This document shows, one piece after another, positions 1-8,425 of a DNA stretch of 40,100 bases. Origin of the DNA: Oxalobacteraceae bacterium UBA6704. GTDB taxonomy: Bacteria > Pseudomonadota > Gammaproteobacteria > Burkholderiales > Burkholderiaceae_D. The stretch is taken from assembly GCA_002454505.1 (NCBI GenBank), contig DKJA01000071.1, positions 1-40,100 of the forward strand, written 5' to 3'. Numbering within the stretch: the first letter of the stretch is position 1; each line of letters starts with the position of its first letter. The notes under the pieces are model-generated. The model saw only the letters and a program-made list of their open reading frames with translations, had not been told where the DNA came from and searched no databases. Made by a program: the position numbers and the translations under genes.

Positions 1-193
1 TGACGTCATGCGGGCGCTTTTTATTGCCTTGCCCCAACACATGATTCCATTATGGATGAACCCGTTTTACAGCCAGTTTTGATTGCGAAGAAAAGGCCTT
101 TGCACGCGACGAATCGTGCGAAATATTTTTCGCGAATGCGCATAATACGCAACATAGCTCCAACCAAAAAACGAAAGCGCCCGCATGACGTCA
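1..193. repeat. Perfect 20-bp inverted repeat flanking a promoter region
   Basis: Bases 1-20 (TGACGTCATGCGGGCGCTTT) are the exact reverse complement of bases 174-193. The right arm contains the ATG (185) and first codons of the response regulator. The left arm, read on the minus strand, offers the same ATG ACG TCA at position 9 running out of the window. The 153 bp between the arms is clearly AT-richer than the surroundings and includes a small palindrome (gcgaaa..tttcgc) near 117-133, so it is probably the promoter region. The repeat may extend left of the window. It could be a regulator-binding palindrome, a hairpin, or the mirrored 5' ends of two divergent genes. Confidence 0.85.
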
Positions 194-997
194 GCCGCCG
201 TCTCCGTTCCACACATCCTCGTCGTGGACGATGCGCAGTTCGAACAACGACTTCTGGTCGACATCCTCACCGAGTGCGGGTATCACGTCAGCGTGGCCGG
301 CAGCGGCAACCAGGGCTACCAGCTGGCGCAGGTCGAGCAGCCCGACCTGATCCTGCTGGACGTGCGCATGCCGGACATGGACGGCATGGCCTGCTGCCGC
401 CTGCTGCAGGCCAATCGCACGACGCACGGCATTCCCGTCATCTTCCTGTCCGGCGCCGACCGCCCGGAAGAAAAGGTGGCCGGGCTGATGGCCGGCGCCG
501 TCGACTACATCGCCAAGCCGTATGCCGCCGAAGAGCTGCTGGCGCGCGTGCGCATCCACCTGAACCTGGCGCAGCGCGTGCGCACCGCGCCATGGCCGGA
601 ACCAACCAGCACCGATCCGGATGCGGTGCTGGTCGGCGCCGCCCAGCGCTTCATCGCCGACAACCTGGGCGAGCTGCCCGGCCTGACGGAACTGGCGCGG
701 CGCGTCGGCACTTATAGAGAGCGCCTCAACCAGCTGTTCCGCCAGCAGCTGGGCGTCAGCGTGTTTGCCTACGTGCGCGAACTGCGCATCACCCGCGCCA
801 TGACGCTGCTGCGCGATACCGACATGGACGTGCGCGACGTTGCCCAGCTGGTCGGCTTCAGCACGGCCGCCAACTTCGCCACCGCCTTCCGCGAACGGGC
901 CGGCACCACGCCCAGCGCTTACCGCGACGGGCTGCGCGGGCCAGAGCTGCCGGGGCCGCCGCCGCCGCCCGGACTGTTGCAGGAGCGCCGGCACTGA
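185..997 (+). CDS. Orphan response regulator, REC + AraC-type HTH
   Basis: This 270-residue protein has an N-terminal receiver domain (about 10-130) with acidic pocket D15/D16, phospho-acceptor D59 in LLDVRMPDMDG, a conserved S in FLSGAD and a lysine in AKPY. An AraC/XylS-type double HTH follows (about 165-260), including ELARRVGTYRERLNQLF and the signature DVAQLVGFSTAANFATAFR. It should be a phosphorylation-controlled transcription factor. No histidine kinase lies beside it, so its partner is unknown. The ATG at 185 is inside the right arm of the 20-bp inverted repeat. A clear paralogue lies at 15827-16612, sharing the linker VLVGAA and most of the HTH. The C-terminus is a proline-rich tail absent from the paralogue. 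Target genes cannot be read from the sequence. Confidence 0.93.
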   Translation: MTSAAVSVPHILVVDDAQFEQRLLVDILTECGYHVSVAGSGNQGYQLAQVEQPDLILLDVRMPDMDGMACCRLLQANRTTHGIPVIFLSGADRPEEKVAGLMAGAVDYIAKPYAAEELLARVRIHLNLAQRVRTAPWPEPTSTDPDAVLVGAAQRFIADNLGELPGLTELARRVGTYRERLNQLFRQQLGVSVFAYVRELRITRAMTLLRDTDMDVRDVAQLVGFSTAANFATAFRERAGTTPSAYRDGLRGPELPGPPPPPGLLQERRH

Positions 998-1106
998 ACT
1001 GCTGGCGTGTCTTTTCAGAACCTTTTTTCCCTGATGCCTTGACTTGCCGGATGCAACGGTGGATGCTGTACAGAGGCCGAACCCGGCCCAACTGACGGGA
1101 TTCCCG

Positions 1107-1316
1107 ATGGACCAGCACAGCCGCAACGACAGGCGCAGCAACGCGGTGCAGGCGGCCGTTGTCGAACAGGGCATCCGGCTCGACAGCGAGTGCGGCGCCG
1201 CGCTGGCATGGGCCTACATGACGCAGCAAGGCGTGCTCCCGGATACCATCCTGCGCGTGCTGTCGCCCGCCGCTGCGGGCGGCGCGCCGCGCCGTACCGA
1301 CCGCCCCATCCACTGA
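1107..1316 (+). CDS. Small hypothetical protein
   Basis: The 69-residue product starts at the ATG at 1107; the frame is open from 1044 but the earlier ATG would give an unlikely N-terminus. The middle (QGIRLDSECGAALAWAYM, then GVLPDTILRVLS) looks like two short helices of a folded mini-protein, followed by an arginine- and proline-rich tail. It has no signal peptide, membrane segment or recognisable domain. Its Shine-Dalgarno is weak. I have the impression that similar short proteins occur in Oxalobacteraceae, but I cannot verify this. It sits between a response regulator and a diguanylate cyclase on the same strand, with gaps of 109 and 58 bp. Confidence 0.55.
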   Translation: MDQHSRNDRRSNAVQAAVVEQGIRLDSECGAALAWAYMTQQGVLPDTILRVLSPAAAGGAPRRTDRPIH

Positions 1317-1374
1317 TCCGTCGCCGGCGGCCCATCGGGCGTCACCATCCGCCGCCAGTCGCTACAATTGGGCC

Positions 1375-3309
1375 ATGAACGCCCGCCACCCCTACCCCGA
1401 GTTGCCCGGCGAAGCAGAACGCATCGCGCTGCTGCACGCGTTGCAGCTGCTCGACACGCCGGCCGAACCTGTCTTCGACCGCGTCACGCGGCTGGCCAGC
1501 CGGCTGCTGGGCATGCCGATCACCGCGTTCTCGCTGGTCGACAGCGACCGCCAGTTCTTCAAGTCGCGCGTCGGCCTCGATGCGCAGCAGACGCCGCGCG
1601 ACGTGGCGTTCTGCGCCCATGCCATCGCGCAGAGCGAACCGCTGATCGTCAACGACGCGCATGCCGATCCCCGCTTTGCCGCCAACGCCCTCGTCACCGG
1701 TGCGCCGCACGTGCGCTTCTATGCCGGCGTGCCCATCCGCACCGACGAAGGCCACGCGATCGGCACGCTGTGCGCCATCGACACGCAGCCCCGGCAGCTG
1801 ACGCCGGACGACCTGGCCACGCTGCAGGACCTGGCCGCCATCGTGGCCGACGAAGTGCGCCGCCGCGAACAGCTGGTGGCGGCGCGGGGCCAGCTGGAAC
1901 ACGCCGGCGCCGCCATCCGTTCCTCCGAGGACCGGCTGCGCGCCGTGTTCGAGCTGGCCAGCGTGGGCATCGCGCTGCTCGACCCGAACGGCGGCTGGAT
2001 CGCCGTCAATGCGGCCGCCTGCGCCATCGTCGGCTACAGCGACGACGAACTGCGCCGCCTCGGCTTCCAGGACATCACCCATCCGGACGACCTGCCGGCC
2101 GATTTCACCGCCATGCGCAACCTGCTGGCCGGCCGCATCCGCCATTACGCCAGCCAGAAGCGGTTCATCCGCAAGGACGGCAGCCAGGTGTGGGTCAACG
2201 TCAACGCCAGCCTCAAGCGCGATGCCGACGGCAAACCCGAATACTTCATTGCCGGCATCACCGACATCCACGCCCAGAAAACCGCCGAGCAGCAACTGGC
2301 CGTCATGCACGCCCAGCTGGAAGAGCGGGTCGGCGAGCGCACCCGCGAACTGGTCGATGCCAATGCCCACCTCACCGATGCGATGGCCCGCGAGCGCCAG
2401 GTCGAACAGGCGCTGCGGGCGCGCGAGGCGGAGCTGTCCAGCATCCTCGAATACGCCAACGACGCCTACATCGGCATCGATACGGCGGGCCGCGTCACCG
2501 CCTGGAACCGGCTGGCCGAGCGCACCTTCGGCTGGAGTGCCTTCGAAGCGATCGGCATGCCGATGGAACACCTGATCGTGCCGCCGGCGCTGCGCGCCAA
2601 GCATGAACGGGGCCTGGCGCGCTACCTGGCCACCGGCCGCGCCACGGTGCTGGGCCGCCGCCTCGAGTTGCCGGCCATCCGCAAGGACGGCAGCGCGCTG
2701 ACCGTCGAGATCCGCATCCACGCCACCGAGATCGATGGCGAGGTGACGTTTTCCGCTTTTCTGCACGACATCACCGACCGCAAGCAGGCCGAGGAGCAGC
2801 GCGAGCACGACATCCGCCACGACACCCTGACCGGCCTGCTCAACCGCCGCGCGCTGGGCGAACTGCTGCCGCAGGCGCAGGCCCGTTCGCGCCGCCACAA
2901 CATCGGCCTGGCGCTGCTGTTCATCGACCTGGACGGTTTCAAGGCCGTCAACGACCGCTACGGCCACGATGCCGGCGACGAGGTGCTGCGCCACGTCGCG
3001 CAGCGGCTGCGCGCAACGGTGCGCCAGAACGACAGCGTGCTGCGGCTGGCCGGCGACGAATTCATGGTGTTGCTGGAAGGCCAGCCGTGCACGCTGGACG
3101 ATGCCCGCACGGTGGCGCAGAAACTGGTGGCCGAACTGTCGCGGCCGATGGAACTGGGCGCCGCCACGGTACAGATCGGCGCCAGCATCGGCATCGCGTC
3201 GCAGCAGCCCGACGACACGGTGACGCCGGACGAACTGGTGCGGGAAGCGGACACCCGCATGTACGAAGCCAAGCAGGCCGGCCGGGGTTGCGTGCGGCCG
3301 GAAGCTTAG
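1375..3309 (+). CDS. Diguanylate cyclase, GAF-PAS-PAS-GGDEF
   Basis: This 644-residue soluble protein should make cyclic di-GMP from two GTP. The order is a GAF domain (about 20-165), PAS1 (about 180-305), a helical linker likely to be coiled coil (about 305-355), PAS2 (about 360-475) and GGDEF (about 480-640). The active-site loop reads AGDEF (559-563) rather than GGDEF, a substitution compatible with activity in known cyclases. An RxxD inhibitory site (RQND) lies five residues upstream, so product feedback is expected. There is no EAL or HD-GYP domain and no membrane segment, so sensing is cytoplasmic through GAF/PAS ligands that cannot be identified here. The gene converges on the triple-CheW gene with only 8 bp between stop codons. 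Confidence 0.93.
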   Translation: MNARHPYPELPGEAERIALLHALQLLDTPAEPVFDRVTRLASRLLGMPITAFSLVDSDRQFFKSRVGLDAQQTPRDVAFCAHAIAQSEPLIVNDAHADPRFAANALVTGAPHVRFYAGVPIRTDEGHAIGTLCAIDTQPRQLTPDDLATLQDLAAIVADEVRRREQLVAARGQLEHAGAAIRSSEDRLRAVFELASVGIALLDPNGGWIAVNAAACAIVGYSDDELRRLGFQDITHPDDLPADFTAMRNLLAGRIRHYASQKRFIRKDGSQVWVNVNASLKRDADGKPEYFIAGITDIHAQKTAEQQLAVMHAQLEERVGERTRELVDANAHLTDAMARERQVEQALRAREAELSSILEYANDAYIGIDTAGRVTAWNRLAERTFGWSAFEAIGMPMEHLIVPPALRAKHERGLARYLATGRATVLGRRLELPAIRKDGSALTVEIRIHATEIDGEVTFSAFLHDITDRKQAEEQREHDIRHDTLTGLLNRRALGELLPQAQARSRRHNIGLALLFIDLDGFKAVNDRYGHDAGDEVLRHVAQRLRATVRQNDSVLRLAGDEFMVLLEGQPCTLDDARTVAQKLVAELSRPMELGAATVQIGASIGIASQQPDDTVTPDELVREADTRMYEAKQAGRGCVRPEA

Positions 3310-3317
3310 TCAGGCAC

Positions 3318-4925
3318 TCAGGCGTTCAGTACGGCGGCCAGCTTGGCGAAGAAGGTGTCGCGCTCGAACAGGCTGAGCACTTCACCGCCGGCCAGTTCCA
3401 GCACCTCATTGACGTCCGAGCGCATGTCGGCGATGCCGCCGCCGGCGCGCAGCAGTTTCGGCGAAGGCCGGCGCGCACTGTCGGGCAGGTTGACGATGCT
3501 GTCGACGCGGTCGACGATCACGCCGTAACGTTCGTTGCCCTGCTCCAGCACGAGAATGCGGCAGTCGGCCGTGCAGTCCAGCGGTGCCATGCCGTACAGC
3601 ACGCGCAGGTCGATCACGCTGATCATCTGCTGGCGCAGGTTCAGCATGCCGTGCACGCAGGCCGGCGCGCCGGGCGGGCGGGTCATGCCGGGCGTGAACG
3701 GAATGATTTCGCGCACCTGCCGGATATCGGTCGCCCACGGATTGCCCAGGCCGAATGCCAGATACACCTGGCGGCGGGCCGCCGCGGCGCTGGTGGCATG
3801 CTTGCCCGCTTCGGCAGCCGCTTCGTCCTGGTAGATGCGGCGGTGGCCGGCGCACAGTTCCGCCAGTTCGGCCGCGCCGAAGATCTGCTCGTGATCGAGG
3901 AACAGCGTGTCCGTCGCGCCGGCCCGCGGCAGGCAGCCGCGGAACATGGCGCCCCGCTTGGTGCCCAGCAGCGGGATCGGCAGCACGTCGCTGTCGAAAT
4001 ACGGCACGATGGTTTCCACCGCATCGACGAGGAAGCCCAGCAGTTCGTTGCCGACGCGGGCGATCAGGATGCGGCGATCCTGTTCGATCGCCTCGGCCGA
4101 CGGGCAGCCCATCAGCGCGCCGAAGTCGACGATGCCGACGGCGCGGCCGCGGAAATTGATCCAGCCCTTGCACAGGCCGCCCAGCATCACCGAGCTGCGC
4201 AGTTCCGGCACGCGGATGATCTCCTGCACGGCCGCCATGGCAAACGCGAACGATGTGCCGCCGGCCGTGAAGCACAGGCCCTTCTTTGCTTCCGACACGC
4301 GCAGGAAGCGCGACCGTTCCGCGGCGCGGGTGACGGCCGACATCGAGCGCACCTGCGGCACGTTGTCGATGCGGATCAGCGCGGCAGGATTGAGCACCTG
4401 CAGCAGGCGGGCGCCGTCGGCCAGCTGGATCGTGCCGCTGAGCACGGGCGCGGCGTGGCCGTCGGCGTACGCCACGGTGCTGCGCTGTTCGGGCCGCACG
4501 CGCAGCACTTCGCCGGTGCCTTCGAACACGAGGCCGACGAGCACGTCGTCATGGTCGAGGATGACGATCTTCTGCGTGGCATCCGATGCCGGCGCGGCGG
4601 CGTCAAAAATGCGCGCCAGGTTCAGCACGGGAATCGCCGTGCCGCGCAGCGTGAAGATGCCGTCCAGGCAGGCCGGCGACAGCGGCAGCGGCGTCACGCG
4701 GTCCGGGTAGGCCACCACTTCGCGGATGGCCGCTGCCGGCAGTGCATATTCCTGGCCGCACAGCATGAAGGTGCCGAACAGTTCCATGCCGGCGGCGCCG
4801 GCCAGTGCGCGGGCTGCCGCGGCGCGCGCCGCTTCCATCGCCTGCGCGGCATTGCGCGCGGCGGGATCGATGGCGGGCGTGCCGGCCAGCGGGGACTGGA
4901 TCATGACTGCGTCAAGCATATGCAT
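3318..4925 (-). CDS. Chemotaxis scaffold with three CheW domains
   Basis: The 535-residue protein is built of three CheW-like SH3-type domains (roughly 45-175, 200-345 and 375-520). Each has the typical alternation of an LRG/FRG/LRQ-type turn (FTLRGTAIPVLNL, INFRGRAVGIVDF, LNLRQQMISVIDL) with a downstream regulator-binding strand. CheW couples receptors to the kinase CheA; a triple version would give a multivalent adaptor for receptor arrays. The ATG at 4925 overlaps the end of cheD, and an AGGTG Shine-Dalgarno sits about 5 nt upstream. It is the last gene of the minus-strand receptor-cheR-cheD-cheW operon. Most bacteria have single-domain CheW of about 160 residues, so the tripled form is notable. 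No CheA is visible in the window. Confidence 0.92.
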   Translation of the reverse strand: MHMLDAVMIQSPLAGTPAIDPAARNAAQAMEAARAAAARALAGAAGMELFGTFMLCGQEYALPAAAIREVVAYPDRVTPLPLSPACLDGIFTLRGTAIPVLNLARIFDAAAPASDATQKIVILDHDDVLVGLVFEGTGEVLRVRPEQRSTVAYADGHAAPVLSGTIQLADGARLLQVLNPAALIRIDNVPQVRSMSAVTRAAERSRFLRVSEAKKGLCFTAGGTSFAFAMAAVQEIIRVPELRSSVMLGGLCKGWINFRGRAVGIVDFGALMGCPSAEAIEQDRRILIARVGNELLGFLVDAVETIVPYFDSDVLPIPLLGTKRGAMFRGCLPRAGATDTLFLDHEQIFGAAELAELCAGHRRIYQDEAAAEAGKHATSAAAARRQVYLAFGLGNPWATDIRQVREIIPFTPGMTRPPGAPACVHGMLNLRQQMISVIDLRVLYGMAPLDCTADCRILVLEQGNERYGVIVDRVDSIVNLPDSARRPSPKLLRAGGGIADMRSDVNEVLELAGGEVLSLFERDTFFAKLAAVLNA

Positions 4926-5454
4926 GGTTCACCTGCGGTTTGATGGTGGCAGCGGAAGCAAAGGCGGCGGGAGCGGCAAGGTGGCCGTCATCGGTACCGA
5001 CCTTGATCACCGAATAGCTCTGGCGGTCGCAGTCGATGCTCATCCGGCGGCCCGAGCGGCCGCCCGTGTCGGCGTAGCGGATCGCCAGGCCGCGGCGCGA
5101 CAGGTGCTCTTCCGCCGCTGCCACGTTGCGCGGGCCGACCGCGCCCGGGGAGGCCAGCGCCAGCATGCGCGCGCCGCCGGCCACGATGACGTCCACTTCG
5201 TCGTACTGGTCCATGCGGACACCCATCGCCGACAGCAGCGCGGGGACGGCCAGGCTGACATAGCGGGCCGCCGCATCGCCGGCGCCCCGTTCGTTATTGG
5301 GCAGGAAGCAATGGGCCAGGCCGCAGCGGCCGCCCCGCTTCCAGATCATGCCGATGCCCACACAGGAACCCAGCAGGCAGGTCAGCACGTCCGAGCCGCT
5401 GCCCACCTTCAGTTCGCCTGCCATCACGTGGCGGGTACTATCCATCGTCATCAT
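4912..5454 (-). CDS. cheD: Chemoreceptor glutamine deamidase CheD
   Basis: This 180-residue protein matches CheD, which deamidates glutamines in chemoreceptors and in some systems binds CheC or CheY. The catalytic pair is visible: Cys in CLLGSCVGI and His in GLAHCFLPN, with the VIVAGGARM segment typical of the family. The start at 5454 is preferred because AAGGAG lies 5 nt upstream and because it forms an ATGA overlap with the cheR stop; the frame is also open to 5472. It lies between cheR and the triple-CheW gene, so it most likely matures the receptor encoded at the head of the operon or receptors elsewhere. Confidence 0.93.
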   Translation of the reverse strand: MMTMDSTRHVMAGELKVGSGSDVLTCLLGSCVGIGMIWKRGGRCGLAHCFLPNNERGAGDAAARYVSLAVPALLSAMGVRMDQYDEVDVIVAGGARMLALASPGAVGPRNVAAAEEHLSRRGLAIRYADTGGRSGRRMSIDCDRQSYSVIKVGTDDGHLAAPAAFASAATIKPQVNHAYA

Positions 5455-6275
5455 GCCTGCTCCTTGCGCCACACGTGCGCACAGTCAAAGCCGAACGGCG
5501 CGCCCAGGCGGGCGATCGCATCCTGTTCCCCCAGCACCAGCAGGCCTGCCGGCGCCAGCGCGTCGTGCACGCCGCGCAGCACACCCAGCTGGTCGGCATC
5601 GTCGAAATACATCAGCACATTGCGGAGGAACACCATGTCATACGTTTCCGCGCGGTGTTCGCGCAGCAGGTGGTGGTGGCCGAAGCGCACGTGGCGCCGC
5701 ACTTCCGGCCGCACCGCCCAGCCGTTGCCCTCGGCCGTCATGTGGCGGGCAAACTGGGCCGGCCGCTCGTCGCGGAAGCGCTCCACCGTGCGGCCCTGGT
5801 ACTGGGCCGCCTGGGCGGTGCACAGCGCATCCGGCGAGATATCGGTGGCGTCGATGCGGAAGCGGAACGACGGGTGGGCTTGCTGGAAATCCACGCAGGC
5901 CATCGCCAGCGAATACGCTTCCTCGCCGGTGGCCGCCGCGGCGGACCACAGCCGCAGCGTCTGGCCCGGCCGCTCGCGCAGCCAGCGGGGCAGGAACTCG
6001 TCGCTGAAATAATCCCACACGGCGGGCGTGCGGAAGAACGCGGTGTCGTTCGTCGTCACCAGGCTGATGAAGGCCGGCACTTCCTCGCCGCGGCGCACGT
6101 GCTCGATGTAGGCGCCGTAGCCGGCCAGGCCCAGCGCACGGATGCGCGGACGCAGGCGGCCCTGCAGCAGTACACCCTTGCGTTCGCTCATCGCGATGCC
6201 CGTGTGCTCGCGCACCAGGCCGATCAGCGCCGTCAGCACGGGGCCGGACAGTTCGGTCAATCCGTCGGCCGCCAT
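5451..6275 (-). CDS. cheR: Chemoreceptor methyltransferase CheR
   Basis: This 274-residue protein is a CheR-type S-adenosylmethionine-dependent methyltransferase that methylates glutamates of chemoreceptors during adaptation. The N-terminal helical domain (about 1-85) includes SLVTTNDTAFFR, typical of CheR. The SAM-binding loop reads LWSAAAATGEEAYSLAM, close to the usual SAACSTGEEPYS. The segment DMVFLRNVLMYFD near residue 200 is the family motif. The ATG at 6275 lies 2 nt after the receptor stop codon, and the TGA overlaps the cheD start. A longer open frame continues upstream but only as a shadow of the receptor gene. Confidence 0.94.
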   Translation of the reverse strand: MAADGLTELSGPVLTALIGLVREHTGIAMSERKGVLLQGRLRPRIRALGLAGYGAYIEHVRRGEEVPAFISLVTTNDTAFFRTPAVWDYFSDEFLPRWLRERPGQTLRLWSAAAATGEEAYSLAMACVDFQQAHPSFRFRIDATDISPDALCTAQAAQYQGRTVERFRDERPAQFARHMTAEGNGWAVRPEVRRHVRFGHHHLLREHRAETYDMVFLRNVLMYFDDADQLGVLRGVHDALAPAGLLVLGEQDAIARLGAPFGFDCAHVWRKEQA

Positions 6276-6277
6276 GA

Positions 6278-7975
6278 TTACACCACGAAGCCGGAGACGG
6301 TTTCGTTCAGACCGTTGGCGGTCTGGTTCAGGCCTTCCGTCGAGCGGGCGATGCTGTCGCACGAGCCGGCGGATTTTTCCGCTTCCTCGGCGATGTGGGC
6401 AATCGCGATGGCCACTTCGCGGGCCGTCAGCGACTGCTCGCTGGCCGACGCGGAGATGTCGGCAATGGCCAGCGACGTGCGGCCCACGCCTTGCGCAATG
6501 CGGTCGAAGGCATCGCTGGCCTGGCGCGAGATCTCGCTGCCCTGCGCCACGCGGCGTACCGATTCCGTGATCAGCTTCGAGATTTCCTTGGTGGCCTGCG
6601 ACGAGCGCTCGGCCAGCTTGCGCACCTCGTCGGCGACGACGGAGAAGCCCAGGCCATGTTCGCCGGCACGGGCCGCTTCGATGGCCGCGTTGAACGCCAG
6701 CATATTGGTCTGGCTGGCGATCTCGCCGATGACCTTGACGATTTCGCCGATGTCTTCCGACGACTGGTTGATCAGCGCCATCGCCTCGATCGAGCGGGCC
6801 ACGGCCTGCGCGCCCGTTTCGGCGGCATCCTTGGTGGTTTGCGCCAGCACGTTCGCTTCCTGTGCGCCGCGGGCAATCGTCGTGATGGACGCGGTCAGGC
6901 CGTCCACCGATGCATTCATTTCCTCGACGGTCGCACCCAGCGCCTGCGCGCCGCCGGCCACCACATTGGAACGTTCGGCGATCGTGCCGGCCGACGCGGA
7001 CAGCTTGCCGGCATCGGTGACGACCTGGGCGATCAGGCCGCGCAGGTCGGTGATCATTTTCGCCACGCCGCCGGCCAGCTGGTCGATCGGCTCGTTGCCT
7101 TCCACGTCGATATTGCCGGTCAGGTCGCCGCGGGAAGCGCGTTCCACGTGCTCCAGCAGCATGCCGACCTTGCGGCGGTCCGCGGCGGCTTTCTGTTCGA
7201 CGGACACTTCCAGCTGCACCTGCTCGGTGATGTCGGTGGCGAACTTGACGACCTTGAACGGCTTGCCGTCCAGGTCGAAGATCGGGTTGTACGTCGCCTG
7301 GATCCACACGGCCTTGCCGTTGTTGCCGATGCGCTTGTAACGGCCGCAGTCGAACTCGCCGCGGTTGAGCTTTTGCCAGAACTTGCGGTATTCCAGGCTG
7401 GCGGCGTAGTCGTCGTCGCAGAACACGCGGTGATGTTCGCCCCACACGTCGCCCAGTTCGTAGCCCATCAGCGCCAGGAAGTTCTCGTTGGCGTTCTGCA
7501 GCACGCCGGCCATGTCGAATTCGACGACGGCCTGCGCCTTGTTGATGGCGTTCACCAGGCCGGCGTGCTCGTTGGCGGCGATCTTGTGCGCGGTGATGTC
7601 GGTGGCGAACTTGATGACCTTGTAAGGATTGCCGTCGGCATCCAGCACCGGATTGTAGGAGGCGTCGATCCACACGTCGCGGCCACCCTTGGCCAGGCGG
7701 CGGTACTGGGCATGCTCGAAGTGGCCGCCCTGCAGGCGCTCCCATAACTCGCGGTAGTCGGCCGAACGCACGTACTCAGGATCGCAGAAGATGGAATGGT
7801 GCTTGCCGACAATCTCAGGCAGGGTGTAGCCCACGGTGGCGAGGAAGTTCTCGTTCGCGTGGAGGATCGTACCGTCGAGCTGGAACTCGATGACGGCCTG
7901 AACCTTGTTCAGTGCGCTGTTGATGGCGTGCAGATCGTGCTCGGTTTGCTGGTATGCCGGTTGGCCCATGTGCAT
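6278..7975 (-). CDS. Soluble methyl-accepting chemotaxis protein, PAS-PAS-MA
   Basis: This 565-residue receptor has no transmembrane segment. Two tandem PAS/PAC domains (about 15-135 and 140-260) each end in a KFATDIT motif and look like an internal duplication. A HAMP-like linker (about 270-330) follows, and then a methyl-accepting signalling domain with the hairpin tip EIASQTNMLAFNAAIEAARAG. It probably senses an intracellular redox or metabolic cue through PAS, as in energy taxis; the cofactor cannot be read. AGGA lies 6 nt before the ATG at 7975. It leads the operon with cheR (2-nt gap), cheD and triple cheW. Confidence 0.94.
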   Translation of the reverse strand: MHMGQPAYQQTEHDLHAINSALNKVQAVIEFQLDGTILHANENFLATVGYTLPEIVGKHHSIFCDPEYVRSADYRELWERLQGGHFEHAQYRRLAKGGRDVWIDASYNPVLDADGNPYKVIKFATDITAHKIAANEHAGLVNAINKAQAVVEFDMAGVLQNANENFLALMGYELGDVWGEHHRVFCDDDYAASLEYRKFWQKLNRGEFDCGRYKRIGNNGKAVWIQATYNPIFDLDGKPFKVVKFATDITEQVQLEVSVEQKAAADRRKVGMLLEHVERASRGDLTGNIDVEGNEPIDQLAGGVAKMITDLRGLIAQVVTDAGKLSASAGTIAERSNVVAGGAQALGATVEEMNASVDGLTASITTIARGAQEANVLAQTTKDAAETGAQAVARSIEAMALINQSSEDIGEIVKVIGEIASQTNMLAFNAAIEAARAGEHGLGFSVVADEVRKLAERSSQATKEISKLITESVRRVAQGSEISRQASDAFDRIAQGVGRTSLAIADISASASEQSLTAREVAIAIAHIAEEAEKSAGSCDSIARSTEGLNQTANGLNETVSGFVV

Positions 7976-8330
7976 GGCGTATCCTAAAAAGTCGTGTGTG
8001 TCGGAAAACCACCTGGTTGGTGGCGCGGACGCAGACGTTGTTTAGGTCGGCAGAAACGATTCTGGATTATTTGTTTCTGTGTGTAAACGCCGCACGATTG
8101 TAAAATGCGCGAATGTGGCGCTGGCCCCACATTCAGGAAACAATTGAATGCCGGACACTCAACATACTCACCAATTACCACCAGACATTCTCGCCAATTG
8201 TCACGGAAGCCGCATAGTTACTACGTTTTGGCAATTGACAGAGAGTCAGGGGATACACTCATCGTTATCGGGATTTATGGATGAGTTTCAGCGAATTGTT
8301 AAATCGCGGTTTGCAGTTGGCGGCAGGTGC
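7976..8330. other. Intergenic region upstream of the chemotaxis operon
   Basis: No convincing gene is present. The part nearest the receptor carries the presumed operon promoter; I looked for a sigma-28 site and found only a weak GCCGACCT resemblance to the -10. Small inverted repeats occur: GAATGTGG at 8111-8118 with CCACATTC at 8127-8134, and several CAATTG-centred words around 8141, 8196 and 8233. The stretch is AT-richer than the flanking genes. Confidence 0.4.
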
Positions 8331-8383
8331 AAAAAGGGCCAGGCAATTGCCACGAGCTTTGCTCGAGACAGTTGCCTGGCCCC
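8331..8383 (-). terminator. Rho-independent terminator of the Crp/Fnr gene
   Basis: On the minus strand the arms GGGGCCAGGCAA and TTGCCTGGCCC (plus-strand 8372-8383 and 8336-8346) can pair, with a small nested hairpin (CGAG/CTCG) in the loop, followed directly by TTTTT (8331-8335). It lies about 45 bp after the stop of the Crp/Fnr gene, in the right orientation to end its transcript. Confidence 0.8.
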
Positions 8384-8425
8384 GGTGTCGATTGATAGCG
8401 CCGCCTGCGCGGCGCCCGATCGATC

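Noticed and set aside
6278..7745. Fusion of CheR with a long upstream extension
   Set aside because: The upstream part of the open frame is the receptor gene in another frame; CheR starts at 6275, right after the receptor stop.
8041..8110. Sigma-28-like promoter before the chemotaxis operon
   Set aside because: Only GCCGACC resembles the -10 (GCCGATAA); the upstream element does not match TAAAGTTT at the right spacing.
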